A stretch of DNA of 64,000 nucleotides from Tenodera sinensis. Taxonomy: Eukaryota > Arthropoda > Insecta > Mantodea > Mantidae. This document shows, piece by piece, positions 42,907 to 54,320 of the stretch. Below the pieces are notes generated by a model. The model was not told where the DNA came from. It ran no database searches and worked only from the letters and a program-made list of their open reading frames with translations. The number at the start of each line of letters is the position of its first letter. The stretch's first letter is position 1. Both the position numbers and the translations under genes were made by a program. Location: contig CM060969.1 in the NCBI GenBank assembly GCA_030765045.1, positions 50,378,716 through 50,442,715 on the forward strand. The letters are read 5' to 3'.

Positions 42907-44614
42907 GATGGCACTGTCAGGCTATTGTAAGATTGGTTCAAAACCACTGGTAACGGTAACCAGAACGTTAAAGTTGACATACATGTATTGAAATAGAAGA
43001 TTTCACAATAGAGAAGCTTTCTTGGGCTCCGGTAATGGGAAGGAAGATTTGACCAAGTTTTAATTATGTTATTCCTGGGTAAGGTATGTTAGACGCATGT
43101 TGTGCATTATGACTTTTCACTATGTAAATTATTCAAGGCAGTTGTGCTATGAAACAGTGACTAGAGCTCTCTCTCCAGCAGACTGGAAAGAATATCATTG
43201 GTCATTTAAACAAATGAATTCCCAATGACAATATAAATTTTCCACTTTGCTATCTATATGAAAATCAATAAATATGCATTCCTGTTCTTGTTGCCCTGCT
43301 CTTGTGAACAGAAGTTTTGAGTGCTGACTTCTCATTCTTGTTTCTGTTCTGGTTAAGTTGCCAGGTGGTTATAAACCAGCCTTTGCACCAGGGATGTTAA
43401 CTCAAGTGCACTTTTAGACCTTGACAGTACTCACAGGCATGAGGTACTCCAAGAAAGAGTGGTATATACACAGGTAGCAACAGCATTAAGCAAAACATAG
43501 CAAAACTTGGGTGTACAAAGTTCAAAGGGAAAATGAAGTTCACTCTTTTTAATATTATATTTCTTTTATGTTTTAAAAGTGCCTATTTACATAGGTTTTA
43601 TGATTACAAGGTTTTACAAGTAATATGAATTACAATAGTAATGTAATTAATCAAAAACAAATTAATATTCCAAAAACAAAACATTAAAAACACAAGGATA
43701 AGGAATATTTATATAACTTTTCAAAAGAAAACAGTCCTCCTAAAATATCAAATAGAAATAGCTCCACTTTAAAATGTTTGCTTGTGGTCACACTTTGAAC
43801 CTAATTGCATATTTATTATGCCCATTTTGTGTTCTTCCACCATCTTAATATTTGGGGAATCATTACTTACAGGAACATTTCTCAAGCCAGTAAATGCATA
43901 ATGCCAAACATACACATAATTTCTGCAGCAAATTAACGAAATTCTGGGTATGTTTCTGGATCAAGGGCTTGATAAAAACTCACAATATTGTCACTATATG
44001 CATGTTTTAGATCTGAATCGCAGCTTAAATCAGTAAGTTCTAGTTCAAGTTCAACTGAGTTTAACTGGAGCATTCTCAGGATCAACAGAACAGGGCAAGG
44101 AAAAAAGATCTAGTTTAGATTTGAGAGCTTTGAAATCAGAAAATCTTCCAGCAAACTTCTTTGTGCATCATATATGTCTCAACACAAAAATTTCTGTGCT
44201 CATGTTAAGGGACTGTAAATGTGGAAGTGACTGCTTTTTCTGTGGTATGCACATTGTATAGCCTGGATTATGTGGAAGTGACTGCTTTTTCTGTGGTATG
44301 CACATTGTATAGCCTGGATTAACACTGTCCCAGGCAGATTAAGCACATGCTACTGTTAGGGCATTGTGGGTATGCTAAGCTCCAAAGTGCATGCTTGCAA
44401 TCAAGCACACAATTTGACATCCCTGCTTTAGACCATGTTGCTGCTTCAACATGTTTAGATTTTGTTTGCAACAATGTACTTAGGAGTAAAATGAGGACTG
44501 CTATCATGGCTTTCTGTCCTAGGATGCATTTTGTGTATAAAAGTAAAGGCAATAAATACTTCATTTGACTTTCTCTGGATATATGCTAATAATATTTTCT
44601 CTCATGTTTTCTAG
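42907..44614 (+). other. Unassigned intronic stretch
   Basis: No coding region seen. It contains the 51-bp duplication listed separately. Confidence 0.35.
44219..44320. repeat. 51-bp tandem duplication
   Basis: Units 44219-44269 and 44270-44320 are identical (atgtggaagtgactgctttt ...). Non-coding. Confidence 0.95.
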
Positions 44615-44842
44615 GAACCAGAAATTTATTCCATAAATATGCCAGCAGAAATAGCTGTATACAGAGAAATAAACATCTCTTGTGGTTACAGTAAAGGACA
44701 ACATCTGCAAACCTGCTCTGAAAAGGGTATTCCTCCAGCAGTTAAAATTGGAACTATTGTCATCAACAACCTTCAAAATTACTTTACAAAGATTGCATGC
44801 ACAGTGACAATAGAAAATAAGAAGTATAACTTTTTTTGTGTT
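44615..44842 (+). CDS. Possible downstream exon of the F-box gene
   Basis: An acceptor with a good pyrimidine tract (ttctctcatgttttctag) precedes an open frame in phase 0, the phase left by the F-box exon 7.7 kb upstream. It reads EPEIYSINMPAEIAVYREIN, CGYSKGQHLQTCSEKG, VKIGTIVINNLQNYFTKI and ends in TGA after 75 codons (YNFFCV), which would make it a terminal exon. I do not recognise a domain. No AATAAA lies close behind. It could equally be a chance frame or part of an unknown repeat. Confidence 0.35.
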
Positions 44843-44845
44843 TGA

Positions 44846-47800
44846 TAGAATGTGCATTAAGCAGAATTTGTTTTTCCTCACTAACATATAACTTGGCAAA
44901 ACTTGAAGAGTGAAATTAAAATTAAGTTTGTCTATATAAAATGATTTGCTCACTCTCATAAATGTGAACATAGAAGAATCCTTTATTTTTAATGGATTCC
45001 TTGAAGTGTATCTTATAGGATGTATTCCAAAGAATACAAATTGTTTGTGAAACTGCGTCTCACAGGATACATTGCCAAGTACAGCAGCATTGTGGTAAGA
45101 GGAAGTAATTCCAGTATGAGTACCTTATCATGAATTGGAAGCGTTCCACATAATGACAAATCTTGATGGTGGAGTTCTCTGGTGATTATGATATGAACTT
45201 GCCAGGCTGGTCTGATGATGCAAGATTGGAAGTTCATAAACTGTTCCTTGGTTTTGTTTCTACAGTAGCTTCATCGGTTAATGATAACTAAGCTAGGATC
45301 CTCGCATATTCACTTTCAGGTTCCCCTCTGTGTATTCCGGATTGTGGTGTAAAAGATCCAAAGCTAAACATATCTTTTTATAAGCTAGTAACAGTGATGT
45401 GAATATAAATTATAATGAAAACTGAATTGGATTGAAACACAAAACATCACTTACATGTAATTAGTCTTGACCAGTTTCAAGAGCTTAACTTGCTCTCATC
45501 GTCAGAATTAACCAACTGGTTCTCATTGATATTGTTGGATGTATGGTTGGTTGAGATGAAATCTAGCGGTGAGCCCATAAACTTCCATAAAGGGTTTTGT
45601 GAAATAATGATGATGGTGACTACGCAATGACAACAATGTACATATTTTATTAAATTATTGGGCCCAACATAGTGAATACTTAAGATTGTATCACATAACA
45701 GTTAGTCAAATAACCTTACTTTATCGGTGTTAAATAGGTCACCAATAAAGTCATCTTCATTATTTGCTTTGCACATGAACTTTTCTTACAATTTTAAAAC
45801 AAACGATATTTTGGTTACAAAATAAATACTATGTACAGCAGAAATAATGGTAATAATGATGATGTATTTATTTTATTAAATTATTAGACACAACGTAGTG
45901 AATACTCAAGATGATACAGCATAGTTAAATAACCTAATAACCAGTGTTCAGTGCTGATGCAAGTTCATACATGTACATTTCACTAACATAACCTAAAAGT
46001 CAATATTTCTTTCAAGGCATGTCTTATCATTCATGATTATTGTGGCAATGCACAAATGTGTCACTTGGGAAAATATCATGGTTTATTTTAGTATTATCCA
46101 TAAAGGTCAGTAACAATTTTACCTAATAATCTACATATTCTGGTAATTGGGTGATACCCATTAGCAGCTCAGTTCCAATTATGGGTATCTTGTCCTGGTA
46201 ATTTTTGAAACTAATGCCATTGGACATTCATCTTGTGCCCAGCAAAGAGTCATCTTCAATATCTGCTTTGCATGTGAACTCACTCTTACATGCTTTATCA
46301 CAGCAGATGTTGGAAATGCTGTCCATCTGCAACAATACATCAACGGCATCATCTAAGGAAGTTTTCATTCACTGCATTCGTTCAGCTTACACTATAATGC
46401 TAATTTCTCTCCTAACATTTTGTTTTAATTTTGTCTTGTGCAAGGCACCTAAGAGATTTTTGAGATGACCGCTCTAGCCTTTCTCCATTTTCATCTAACT
46501 TCTGTTCCATAAGCACATGCCATTTTACCATTCTTCCCCTATCACAAACTGGGAACATGCACATCAGGAAATTTAGTTTCAAATTGCCTTACAACTTCCC
46601 TAAAAGATGATACAAGCACATACATATTGTACATAAAACTTAGGTAGCTGTTTTGGCTGTTGTAGTCCAGTTCACACGTGAATAACATTAGGAGTGTTTA
46701 GAAGTGTTTAGCTTTGCTTCAAGTGTTTTCAAGATGAATCGATTGCAGTATACAGTACAATAATGCAGTGAATGAAAATTTCCTTAGAAGATGCTAGATG
46801 TATTGTTGCAGATGGACAACATTTCCAACATCTCTGTGATAAGGCATATTTTGTGTTTATTCTGGTAATTTTTAATGTGATTTAAGACTTGATTTGAGGT
46901 GCATGCATATATGGCCGGGAGACGGGCCATGCGACTGCCAGTCAGTCATGCAGTATGTGTCTGGGAGATGGGCTGTGCAAGTTTTATAGTAAACGACTGT
47001 ATTATGATAGTGAATCTCAGAATTTATGGTAAAATCTTTGATACGTGTTTGCATTTCTACAATTATTTCACATAAATATATAGGATAATGGCAGAATGTA
47101 GTTGAATGAACTTCTGCATAATATGTAATAGAAAATACATTTTCAATTTTGATATCCTGCCAATCAACATCATCAAACCATCGCCAATCACTAGCAGAGA
47201 CACCACACTGAATGATGCAGACAGTTAAACAGGAACTGAAGATGGGAGAAATAGCTCCTGAAACATGTTTTGTTTAGTAAACAAGTAAGTGATGTAGTGT
47301 CAAGATCAACTCAGCAATTAACTAAATTGTTTGTTTTGTTTGTGCTAATAACTCGGCTGAATTTTTACAGGAGTACTATTGGTTATTTGAAAGCAACTTA
47401 TTAGGAAAAAGCAATGCACTGCCATGCTTGCATGCCCTGCATTCGCAAAAGACCAAAAGGAATTATGTCGAAATTCATCAGAGCTAGCAGACTTCTCAGA
47501 AAATGTAGACAAAACCAGAAATATAACTATTCTGACTCAAATTGCATGCTAGGCTTTCAGCACCACAGGCTTGTTGATTAAGCTAAGAAGTTGTTTATTG
47601 AAGAAAAATACTTTAAATTACAAGTAGAATCAGTTCAAATCATTAATCTGTGTTTATTCATTAAATTTAAGCCTGTAGTCATTACGCACCCAGTATTTGG
47701 CAATGTATCTTTCGAGATATAGTTTTATATAGTACAAATATAATTATGAAAGTTATAAGAAGCATATAATATTAATTTACTCAATGATTAGGTTTTGAAC

Positions 47801-48090
47801 TTTGTGTTTTAACTTTTCTTTTTAATACAGATTAACCATAACAAAGCACACATTTACTGATAAGAAAAGTCCATGGTTTGTTAATGTAAGAAGCCATCTT
47901 AATGTATCAGTAATATGTATGTAAATATATTTTGTTTCCTTCATTAGCTTTAGTGTTGTTTTTTAGATGTTGACTATCCCATAGGTTTGTGAATGTTATG
48001 GGTTGAAATTAATCCCACAGGCTACTGATATTTATAGCTCAAGATATATAATTTCAGCTCAGCTCAACTCACACTGCAGAGAATTAAGAA
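44846..48090. other. Long stretch without recognised genes
   Basis: No coding region recognised. Two related phrases, tattttattaaattatt followed by cacaa/ccaacatagtgaata, occur at about 45645 and 45870. Separate inverted repeats lie at 46300-46850. Around 47225-47290 a phrase cctgaaacatgttttgttta follows gaagatgggagaaatagct, resembling the end of Penelope-type repeats, without proof. Confidence 0.35.
46300..46848. repeat. Inverted repeats of about 80 bp
   Basis: ttggaaatgctgtccatctg and caacaatacatc ... aaggaagttttcattcactg at 46310-46380 recur as a reverse complement at 46770-46845 (ttggaaatgttgtccatctg, aaggaaattttcattcactg) with about 10-15% difference. They may be ends of one element or two copies of a repeat. 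Confidence 0.7.
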
Positions 48091-48103
48091 AATGTGTGTT
48101 AGG

Positions 48104-48812
48104 GGACACTGGGAGTGACATTTTGGTCAAAATTGTCAAAAAGTCGAAAATTGTTTTTTTACCTTAAAATGTTCCTGGAACACCTGTGCATTTGGATCAG
48201 CTAACATTTTTCATATCCCCCACTCCATGTGGCCATTACGGCCCTTTCAAATAGCACTCTTACCTTAACGTACACAGGATGCTCCTATATAAAAGCCTGT
48301 TTTTCTCAAAACTATATTTCTGCACATTCCAAAAGAAGGTCGCGCCTGAGTTTTGCTTCAAATTCAATGAACATTTCCAAAAGTATTCATAAATAGCAGC
48401 TAAAGAAAACTATGCTTCAATATTGATGTTATCATTAACATGAATTCCAAAAACATTTTTTTTGTATGAAAAAAATCAATAGTTTTTAAGATTAAATTTT
48501 CTTTGTTATTAAAGAAATATGTACAGCACAATCAGCAAACATATTTGAAATATCTCTTCATACAATTGTTACCCATGTTTTAGAGTATCAGTTCTGCCAA
48601 TATAAATGAATTTTGAAAAGTCAATAGACGCGAGCTCTATTTTGAAAATGTGCCTATTAAATTCATAAAATAATTTCTATATCCTAAACGAATTATCCAA
48701 TTTTAATGAAATTTGGTGTACCTCCTATTCTCATATAAATATAAACACAGTAAAAATTTCAGAAAAACCTATCAACAAATATGGAACTTTCAAATTTCAC
48801 TCCCAGTGTCCC
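48104..48812. mobile_element. 709-bp non-autonomous element at a TTAA-like site
   Basis: The left end gggacactgggagtgacatt and the inverse of the right end (gggacactgggagtgaaatt) agree at 19 of 20 positions. The outer tetramers are ttag (48100-48103) and ttaa (48813-48816). TTAA targeting suits piggyBac or Kolobok elements. The interior is AT-rich and non-coding. Confidence 0.8.
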
Positions 48813-48816
48813 TTAA

Positions 48817-49264
48817 TAGACGACTCGCTTATCAGTGAAATAGTCATGTGTAATGCAACTACCTAATAAATGAAGCTACCTGCTCCAAATAAAACAGAGA
48901 ATGCCAAAAAATCATTTAAATTACAGTAGGAACTTTCTTATTTTTTTGAAAGTCGTGATGATACAGCCAAATGTCTCATGTATGGCACAATAATTACGTG
49001 TGTGAGAAAATAATCTTTTGAAAGACATTATCACAGAGTGCAAGAAGAAACATGCTCAAATCATACCATGGGGGAAGCTAAAGAGAAAGAACTAAAGAGG
49101 TTGTTGCAGCATGCAGAAGGGCATTCTTTACCCAGAAATGAAGTTTGTGCCAGTGAATTCTAGATCATTAAAACAAAGGACAAGATTCGCTCATAAAAAA
49201 CTAAACCAGTTTAACACCGTGCACTGCACATAAATATTATGCAGTGAAGAAGAAACTACTGAAA
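48817..49264. other. Unassigned stretch
   Basis: Nothing recognised. Confidence 0.3.
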
Positions 49265-49590
49265 ATGTTGTTGGCTAATGCTGGATTTCTGACAATGAAG
49301 TTATTAATCCTCTTGCTGTCCAACATTTTTCACTGATGAATGGGGTGCTAGAAGTGGCCAGACATATTTGAAGTGGTCTTAGTCCATTTCCTCTTGCAGA
49401 ACACATAGAGGACAGAGTGGTGAAGAATATATCCCAATTCTGTATAAATGTTTTGTCAGACACTCAAGCCCTGTAATCAACCTGAAGGTTGCAACTGCCG
49501 TTTTTTGAGGATATTCAGGAATTACTGTTTGAATGTTTGGTAGTTCCCATCTATTAGTTTTTTTATTTTTCATAGTCATATTTTTAATTA
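49265..49590 (-). pseudogene. LINE F copy 3: 3' end with RNase H-distal coding
   Basis: The minus strand reads KNKKTNRWELPNIQTVIPEY and KTAVATFRLITGLECLTKHL then CPLCVLQEEMD. This matches the C-terminus of LINE F at 26157-27797, after which the 3' end follows (gctggatttctgacaatgaa). It is 5'-truncated at about 49590, where the match to LINE F stops. One frameshift lies near 49390. No TSD was found. Confidence 0.85.
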
Positions 49591-50500
49591 ATCCCAGAAC
49601 ATAAAGTACTTGCAATAGTAAGTCACTATTGGGGTAATTGACTCTGATGTGAGACTGCCTTTGTGGTTTACCAGGAGAAATATGAACTGGTTTGAGAATA
49701 CATTGCCCACACATGGCTTGTGTGCTTAAAAATACCAACAGTAAGTTTGTTGGCATAAGTAGATAATAATTACCAACTGTACATAAAGTTGTAACTACTC
49801 TTCTCAAGCTGTATGGGATAGGCAAAGGATTCTGGCTGTGATCCCTTTTCCTTTATTGTATTATGAAATAGACGAAGTTTTAAGAGAATTTGGCAGCACC
49901 TGTATGTTTAAACACAGTATTGTATAGAGGTTAATATTTTTGAGATAATGCATTTAATGTTTAATTCTGTATTTTATGGAATTAATATTTTTCAACCAAT
50001 GCAGTTAATGTTTAAGCATACAGTATTCTATAGAAGTTAATGCATTCCTAGCAGTGATAATGCAGTTTAGAGATTGCCAATTATATTACTTGGAATGAAT
50101 GTTCCTGCAAAATGTTCTAGGACAGCTATGATGACTTGTTTTATATGAAAACAGGAATTCTTACATGCAGTGATTGAGTAAACTGTTATTTTTATGTGTA
50201 ACTGTATATTCTGTATGAGAAAATCAAATAAAGTGATATTTGTTTACTGAAATTTTAAACAAAATCAATTAAAATTGTTAAAAATTTTGAGGTGATTTTA
50301 AGGTGAACATAAATATGGTGGATCACATAAATTATAGGGTCCCTAACCACCGAGCCACCATGGAAACTACCAGCTCAACATTACCAACTGACTCACATTT
50401 TTTCCGGATAAACCACAAGATCTCGAATTCATGAGATAACATACCCAAATGGTGACTTAAGTTACTTTAAATCCTGAGCTTCATAGTTTAACAAACTATA
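49591..50500. other. Unassigned stretch
   Basis: The minus-strand frame at 49825-49600 continues that of the LINE F copy but shows no known domain. At 50335-50445 a reversed tRNA-like phrase (tggctcggtggtta on the minus strand) may be a worn SINE head. Confidence 0.3.
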
Positions 50501-50504
50501 AAAT

Positions 50505-50655
50505 CAATCAAAAGCAATCATTCTTTTACACCAGCTCCATGCAGGAAAATTTGTGGTTCAAATACCGGGTGTGGCATTGAATTTTTCAGTGTGATTCTGC
50601 CTCTCCAATCTCTATCCTGCATACAATTGGTGTAAAAGAGCAATTAATTGTTATA
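50505..50655. repeat. Imperfect hairpin with tRNA-like B box
   Basis: ttcttttacaccagctccat at about 50520 pairs with a diverged inverse near 50620-50645 (gcatacaattggtgtaaaag). Between them ggttcaaataccggg resembles a B box. Could be a small folded SINE or MITE. Confidence 0.4.
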
Positions 50656-50899
50656 TTTGTGTTAGTTACTTGTGTATCAGGACGTGATTAAAAATGTTTG
50701 AAGTCTGCTTGAAATGTGTAAAACTTCTACACACTATTGAAACTCTGCATACAAATATATTGCATTGCCAAAGTATGTGATATAACCTATGAATGCAACT
50801 CTTACCAACTTCTTGTCAAGTTGGCCAATAGATCACTGTAGTGTTACCCAGTAGTTGTTTTTCTTTTTTCTAAGAGGTAAATGAGTGTGACATCATTTG

Positions 50900-51076
50900 C
50901 CTCCCAAAAATTGGTTGCCACCACTTTTCTGGCTGATAGAACTGTCTTCACCTTCTTTGGAGTAGATTTGCCAAAAAAAAAAAAAAAAAAAAAAGTTTTG
51001 ATTGTTACTTGGTTTTCAGAGTACAGTGATAAATCCAGGTCTCAACAAACACAATTATATGCAAAAAGTTCTTCAG
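50900..51076 (-). pseudogene. Mariner transposase fragment, left of the hAT insertion
   Basis: The minus strand reads VETWIYHCTLKTK, then past an A run KKVKTVLSARKVVATNFWEA. This is the DETWxxHxTPExK and GKVMATVFWD region of a mariner transposase, with first catalytic Asp replaced or lost (VET for DET). An A run at 50974-50995 interrupts it. The rest continues beyond the hAT at 53982-54320. Confidence 0.65.
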
Positions 51077-53981
51077 CAGTGGCGGCTATTCAGGTGAAGC
51101 AGGTGAAGAGGTTTTCACCTGAATATAGCAGTATTCTATTTTTGTTAATGTTGGCATTATTACTGCCGTTGTAACAGTTTAGTCACAAATATCAACTGCT
51201 AGCAGTCGTAGCAGGGTCAGTGACCAACCCTTCTTTTGTTTGGAACTTACAGCCAGGCAGTCGGCAGGGAAAATTGGTGGGAGGGCACCCTCTGATCGGT
51301 CACAAGGACAAGTGCCGGAGTCAGGATTAGGAAAGGAACTGCTGCACTAGACAGCTTGGTTGCCATGGCAACATGACGTCACGAAACAATGTACTACGGG
51401 GAAATAACATGTGGATGCATATGTTTCTGGCAAACAAGAAATATTTGCACTTGGGTAGAGGCACAGAACACGGTAGAGGGGATGGTTTCTGTTTTCGCGT
51501 GCTTAGAAGATAGTAGTCGTGTACCTCGAGGAAGAGCTGGTGGTGAACTTAAAACGTGGTGTTTTAGATAACTGTGAACGGTATAATTTGCGAGTTTGCT
51601 AGACTCCAGTGCTTTTAATATTTAGATTACGGAATATAAGTGCTTTGTTATGAATCCAGTGAACGATATAGTTTGCAATTTGTTAGAAACCCCATTTTCC
51701 AGGTGGAAAGATGAAGACAAGAAAGATGTTTTAAGCTTTGGGCGGCCCACCGATATCATCGATATACGCATTAAAAGAGAGGACAAGAAAGTAGGAAAGT
51801 CATATAACATTAAATTCAAAAGCTCTTGGTTCGATAATTATTCTTGGTTATGCAGTAGTCGCAGTTTGCAATTGCTATTCTGTTGGCCTTGTTTACTTTT
51901 TAGCAACAAAACTAACGTGTGGAACAAAGAGGGATTCACAGATTTCATTAATATAGCCCGTTCCCTTCACAAGCACAATGATTCGGCGGAACATTTAAAA
52001 TGTAAATTACAATTAAATACTTTTGAAAAAAACAGAAACACAATAACTGACGCTCTTCAAGAAAACAGCAGACTTTTTCATGTGCGTTTCAATGAAAACG
52101 TGAGATTAAATAGGCTTTTTCTGCAGTTGATCATTAAAGCAGCATTGTATTTAGGTAAACAAGAGCTTGCATTCAGAGGTCATGATGAGAGTGCGCTTTC
52201 GCTAAATCGGGGAAATTTCAAGGAGCTTGTGTCCGTATTAATCTCTGAAAGTCCATTAGAAATCCAAAACCACTATAGTAAAATCAAAAGTGTATTCAGC
52301 GGTGATTCTAAATCTGTACAGAATGAGCTGATTGGATGTATTTCGGAATACTTACAGGGCCATATTAGAGCTGAAATTAATGCCTCAGACTTTTTTTCTG
52401 TTGAAGTTGACGACACTACAGATATTTGCCAACAGTCTCAGTGCTCTATCATTGTAAGGTATGTGAATACACAGAGCACATTGGTTGAACGATTTTTGGG
52501 ATTTCATGATGTGAGTGCTGACAGGTCTGCAGAAACATTGTTCCTTTTACTGCATGGTATTCTTGCAAATTTTAATTATGAACGTAAATCAGTTGCACAA
52601 TGTTACGATGGAGCGAGTGTTATGTCAGGACATTTGAATGGACTTCAAAAAAGAATAAAGAATAATGCTCCTCAAGCAATTTTTGTACATTGTTTGGCTC
52701 ACCGTTTAAATTTGATTTTAAAACAAAGCTGTAGAGCCGTTTCTAAGTGTCGCATATTTTTTGCGAATGTTAGTGGTATTCGATCATTTTTTCATTGTTC
52801 GGCAAAACGGTCGTACGTGTTGGATTCCGTTTTGACCAAAAGAATACCAACATTAACTGAGACAAGGTGGAGTTCCAACTCAAAGGTCATCCATGTAATG
52901 GTTCACAATTGGCCAAAGCTGAAACGTGTGTTTGAAGTTTTAATAAACTATGTAGATTCAGATGACACAATAATCACATCTAGCGAAGGGTTTCTCAACA
53001 AAATGAACAATTTTCAGTTTACCATTCTGGCAGTGGTATTCGATGATATTTTGTTTGACATCCTTCAGAAAAAGTCTCTCGACATTAACTACAGTGTTAC
53101 GAAAATTCAAAATACCAGCGACTTAATAAAAAGCAGACGCAATGAAGAATATTTCAGAACACTGTTTAACAAAGCGTCACAGCTCACCAGTCTGGGTACT
53201 GCAAGAGAATCAGCTGACAATTCTTTCCAGAATTCTAAGCTCATTCACTTTGAAATTCTTGACAACGTATTGATGCAAATAAGCGTTCGCTTTCAAGATT
53301 GTGAGAAATTGCAGTTCCTGTGTCTTGTCGACCCGTCAAAATTTCAAAATCATTGCGTGAATTTTCCTTCAAACGCTCTCTGCCAGTTGCAACAGTGTTA
53401 CCCTAAATTAATCAGCAATCCGCAACGCCTTAAAAATGAACTGTGCTTGTTTTACGCAGATTATTTGATCTATAAGGATTTTACACTCCAAGAAGTGCTG
53501 TGCTCATTGAAGAAAAATCGTGATGTGTTTGAGGTAACCTACAAACTTTTCTCCCTGATTCTAACAATTCCCTCAACCAGTGCATCCGTTGAAAGAAGCT
53601 TTTCTTGTCTGAAGAGAATCAAGACTTGGTCAAGGAACACCACTTCACAAGAACGACTTTCATCTTTGGCGATCATTTCCATTGAGAAGGAGCTACTAGC
53701 TGATCTTATGGAACGTCATCCCTTTTATGATGACATTATCGACAGATTTGCTGCTCTAAAAAATAGGAGGATCGACTTAGTTTTCAAGAAATAGGTGAGT
53801 CGGGCATGCTTATTTTATGTTACACTAATGCTGACAGTTACTGTTTCTTTTGTGTACAATTCCATTGGATACAAAAATTTTGGTAAAAAATATTGGACCC
53901 TGGGACACCGGCTTTGCATTGTATTTTCAGCATGCTTAAGTGAACTTCTTCACCTAGTTTGTAAGGCACGAGCCGCCACTG
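51077..53981 (+). mobile_element. hAT-2: complete hAT transposon, 2905 bp, perfect TSD
   Basis: It starts cagtggcggct and ends agccgccactg, exact 11-bp TIRs, with subterminal aggtgaaga words on both sides. The target-site copies ttcttcag at 51069-51076 and 53982-53989 are identical, the 8-bp TSD expected of hAT elements. It carries one uninterrupted transposase gene. It inserted in a decayed mariner copy. Structure, TSD and open frame together indicate recent mobility. Confidence 0.96.
51650..53794 (+). CDS. hAT-2 transposase, 714 codons, intact
   Basis: Cuts and rejoins DNA at the element's TIRs in the nucleus. The N-terminus has a TTF/MYM-like zinc-finger region (CWPCLLF at 78-84, W and GF at 91-96, H107 and H115). 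The core shows SVEVDDTTDI with the first catalytic Asp near 254, QCYDGASVMSG with the second near 320, and the CxxH motif VHCLAHRLNL at 347-356. TETRWSS follows. The C-terminal dimerisation region ASVERSFSCLKRIKTWSRNT (about 643-662) holds the catalytic Glu. The layout matches ZMYM1-like, DUF4371-containing hAT transposases at their usual 700-800 residues. The start ATG at 51650 follows a 570-base leader. No lesion is visible. Confidence 0.93.
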   Translation: MNPVNDIVCNLLETPFSRWKDEDKKDVLSFGRPTDIIDIRIKREDKKVGKSYNIKFKSSWFDNYSWLCSSRSLQLLFCWPCLLFSNKTNVWNKEGFTDFINIARSLHKHNDSAEHLKCKLQLNTFEKNRNTITDALQENSRLFHVRFNENVRLNRLFLQLIIKAALYLGKQELAFRGHDESALSLNRGNFKELVSVLISESPLEIQNHYSKIKSVFSGDSKSVQNELIGCISEYLQGHIRAEINASDFFSVEVDDTTDICQQSQCSIIVRYVNTQSTLVERFLGFHDVSADRSAETLFLLLHGILANFNYERKSVAQCYDGASVMSGHLNGLQKRIKNNAPQAIFVHCLAHRLNLILKQSCRAVSKCRIFFANVSGIRSFFHCSAKRSYVLDSVLTKRIPTLTETRWSSNSKVIHVMVHNWPKLKRVFEVLINYVDSDDTIITSSEGFLNKMNNFQFTILAVVFDDILFDILQKKSLDINYSVTKIQNTSDLIKSRRNEEYFRTLFNKASQLTSLGTARESADNSFQNSKLIHFEILDNVLMQISVRFQDCEKLQFLCLVDPSKFQNHCVNFPSNALCQLQQCYPKLISNPQRLKNELCLFYADYLIYKDFTLQEVLCSLKKNRDVFEVTYKLFSLILTIPSTSASVERSFSCLKRIKTWSRNTTSQERLSSLAIISIEKELLADLMERHPFYDDIIDRFAALKNRRIDLVFKK

Positions 53982-54320
53982 TTCTTCAGATTTCATTAAA
54001 TAGCTCCCAATAGCTCAAAGCCTCAAAGTTGCAGCTGCACCCACCTGTTACCCAACACAGCGCCCTGGGCTGACAACTTTTTCTTCTCCAACTTGTATAA
54101 AATATGAATTTCCATTACTGTTGACATTCAGCTTCTGCCACTTAGTGAAATTTGGGCGCTCTTCATCAAAAACGTTATTTGACTAAGTTGAAAGTGGCTG
54201 AACCATATCTAACTGTTGTCAGATGGTGAAAGGTTCCCATTAACAGCATCCAATTTCCTTTTTATCTCACAAGTTTTCCCATCGAAAAGTAAGAGGTGAA
54301 TACTAAATGATATTGCACTT
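53982..54320 (-). pseudogene. Mariner transposase fragment, right of the hAT insertion
   Basis: The minus strand reads CEIKRKLDAVNGNLSPSDNS then, in a shifted frame, NNVFDEERPNFTKWQKLN, the paired-like DNA-binding half of a mariner transposase. It continues toward the hAT insertion with weak similarity (NRWVQLQL). With 50900-51076 it forms a single dead mariner split by hAT-2. Confidence 0.5.

Noticed and set aside
45013..45237. Minus-strand open frame of 74 codons
   Set aside because: No domain, no splice sites and no repeats of the frame elsewhere in the window.
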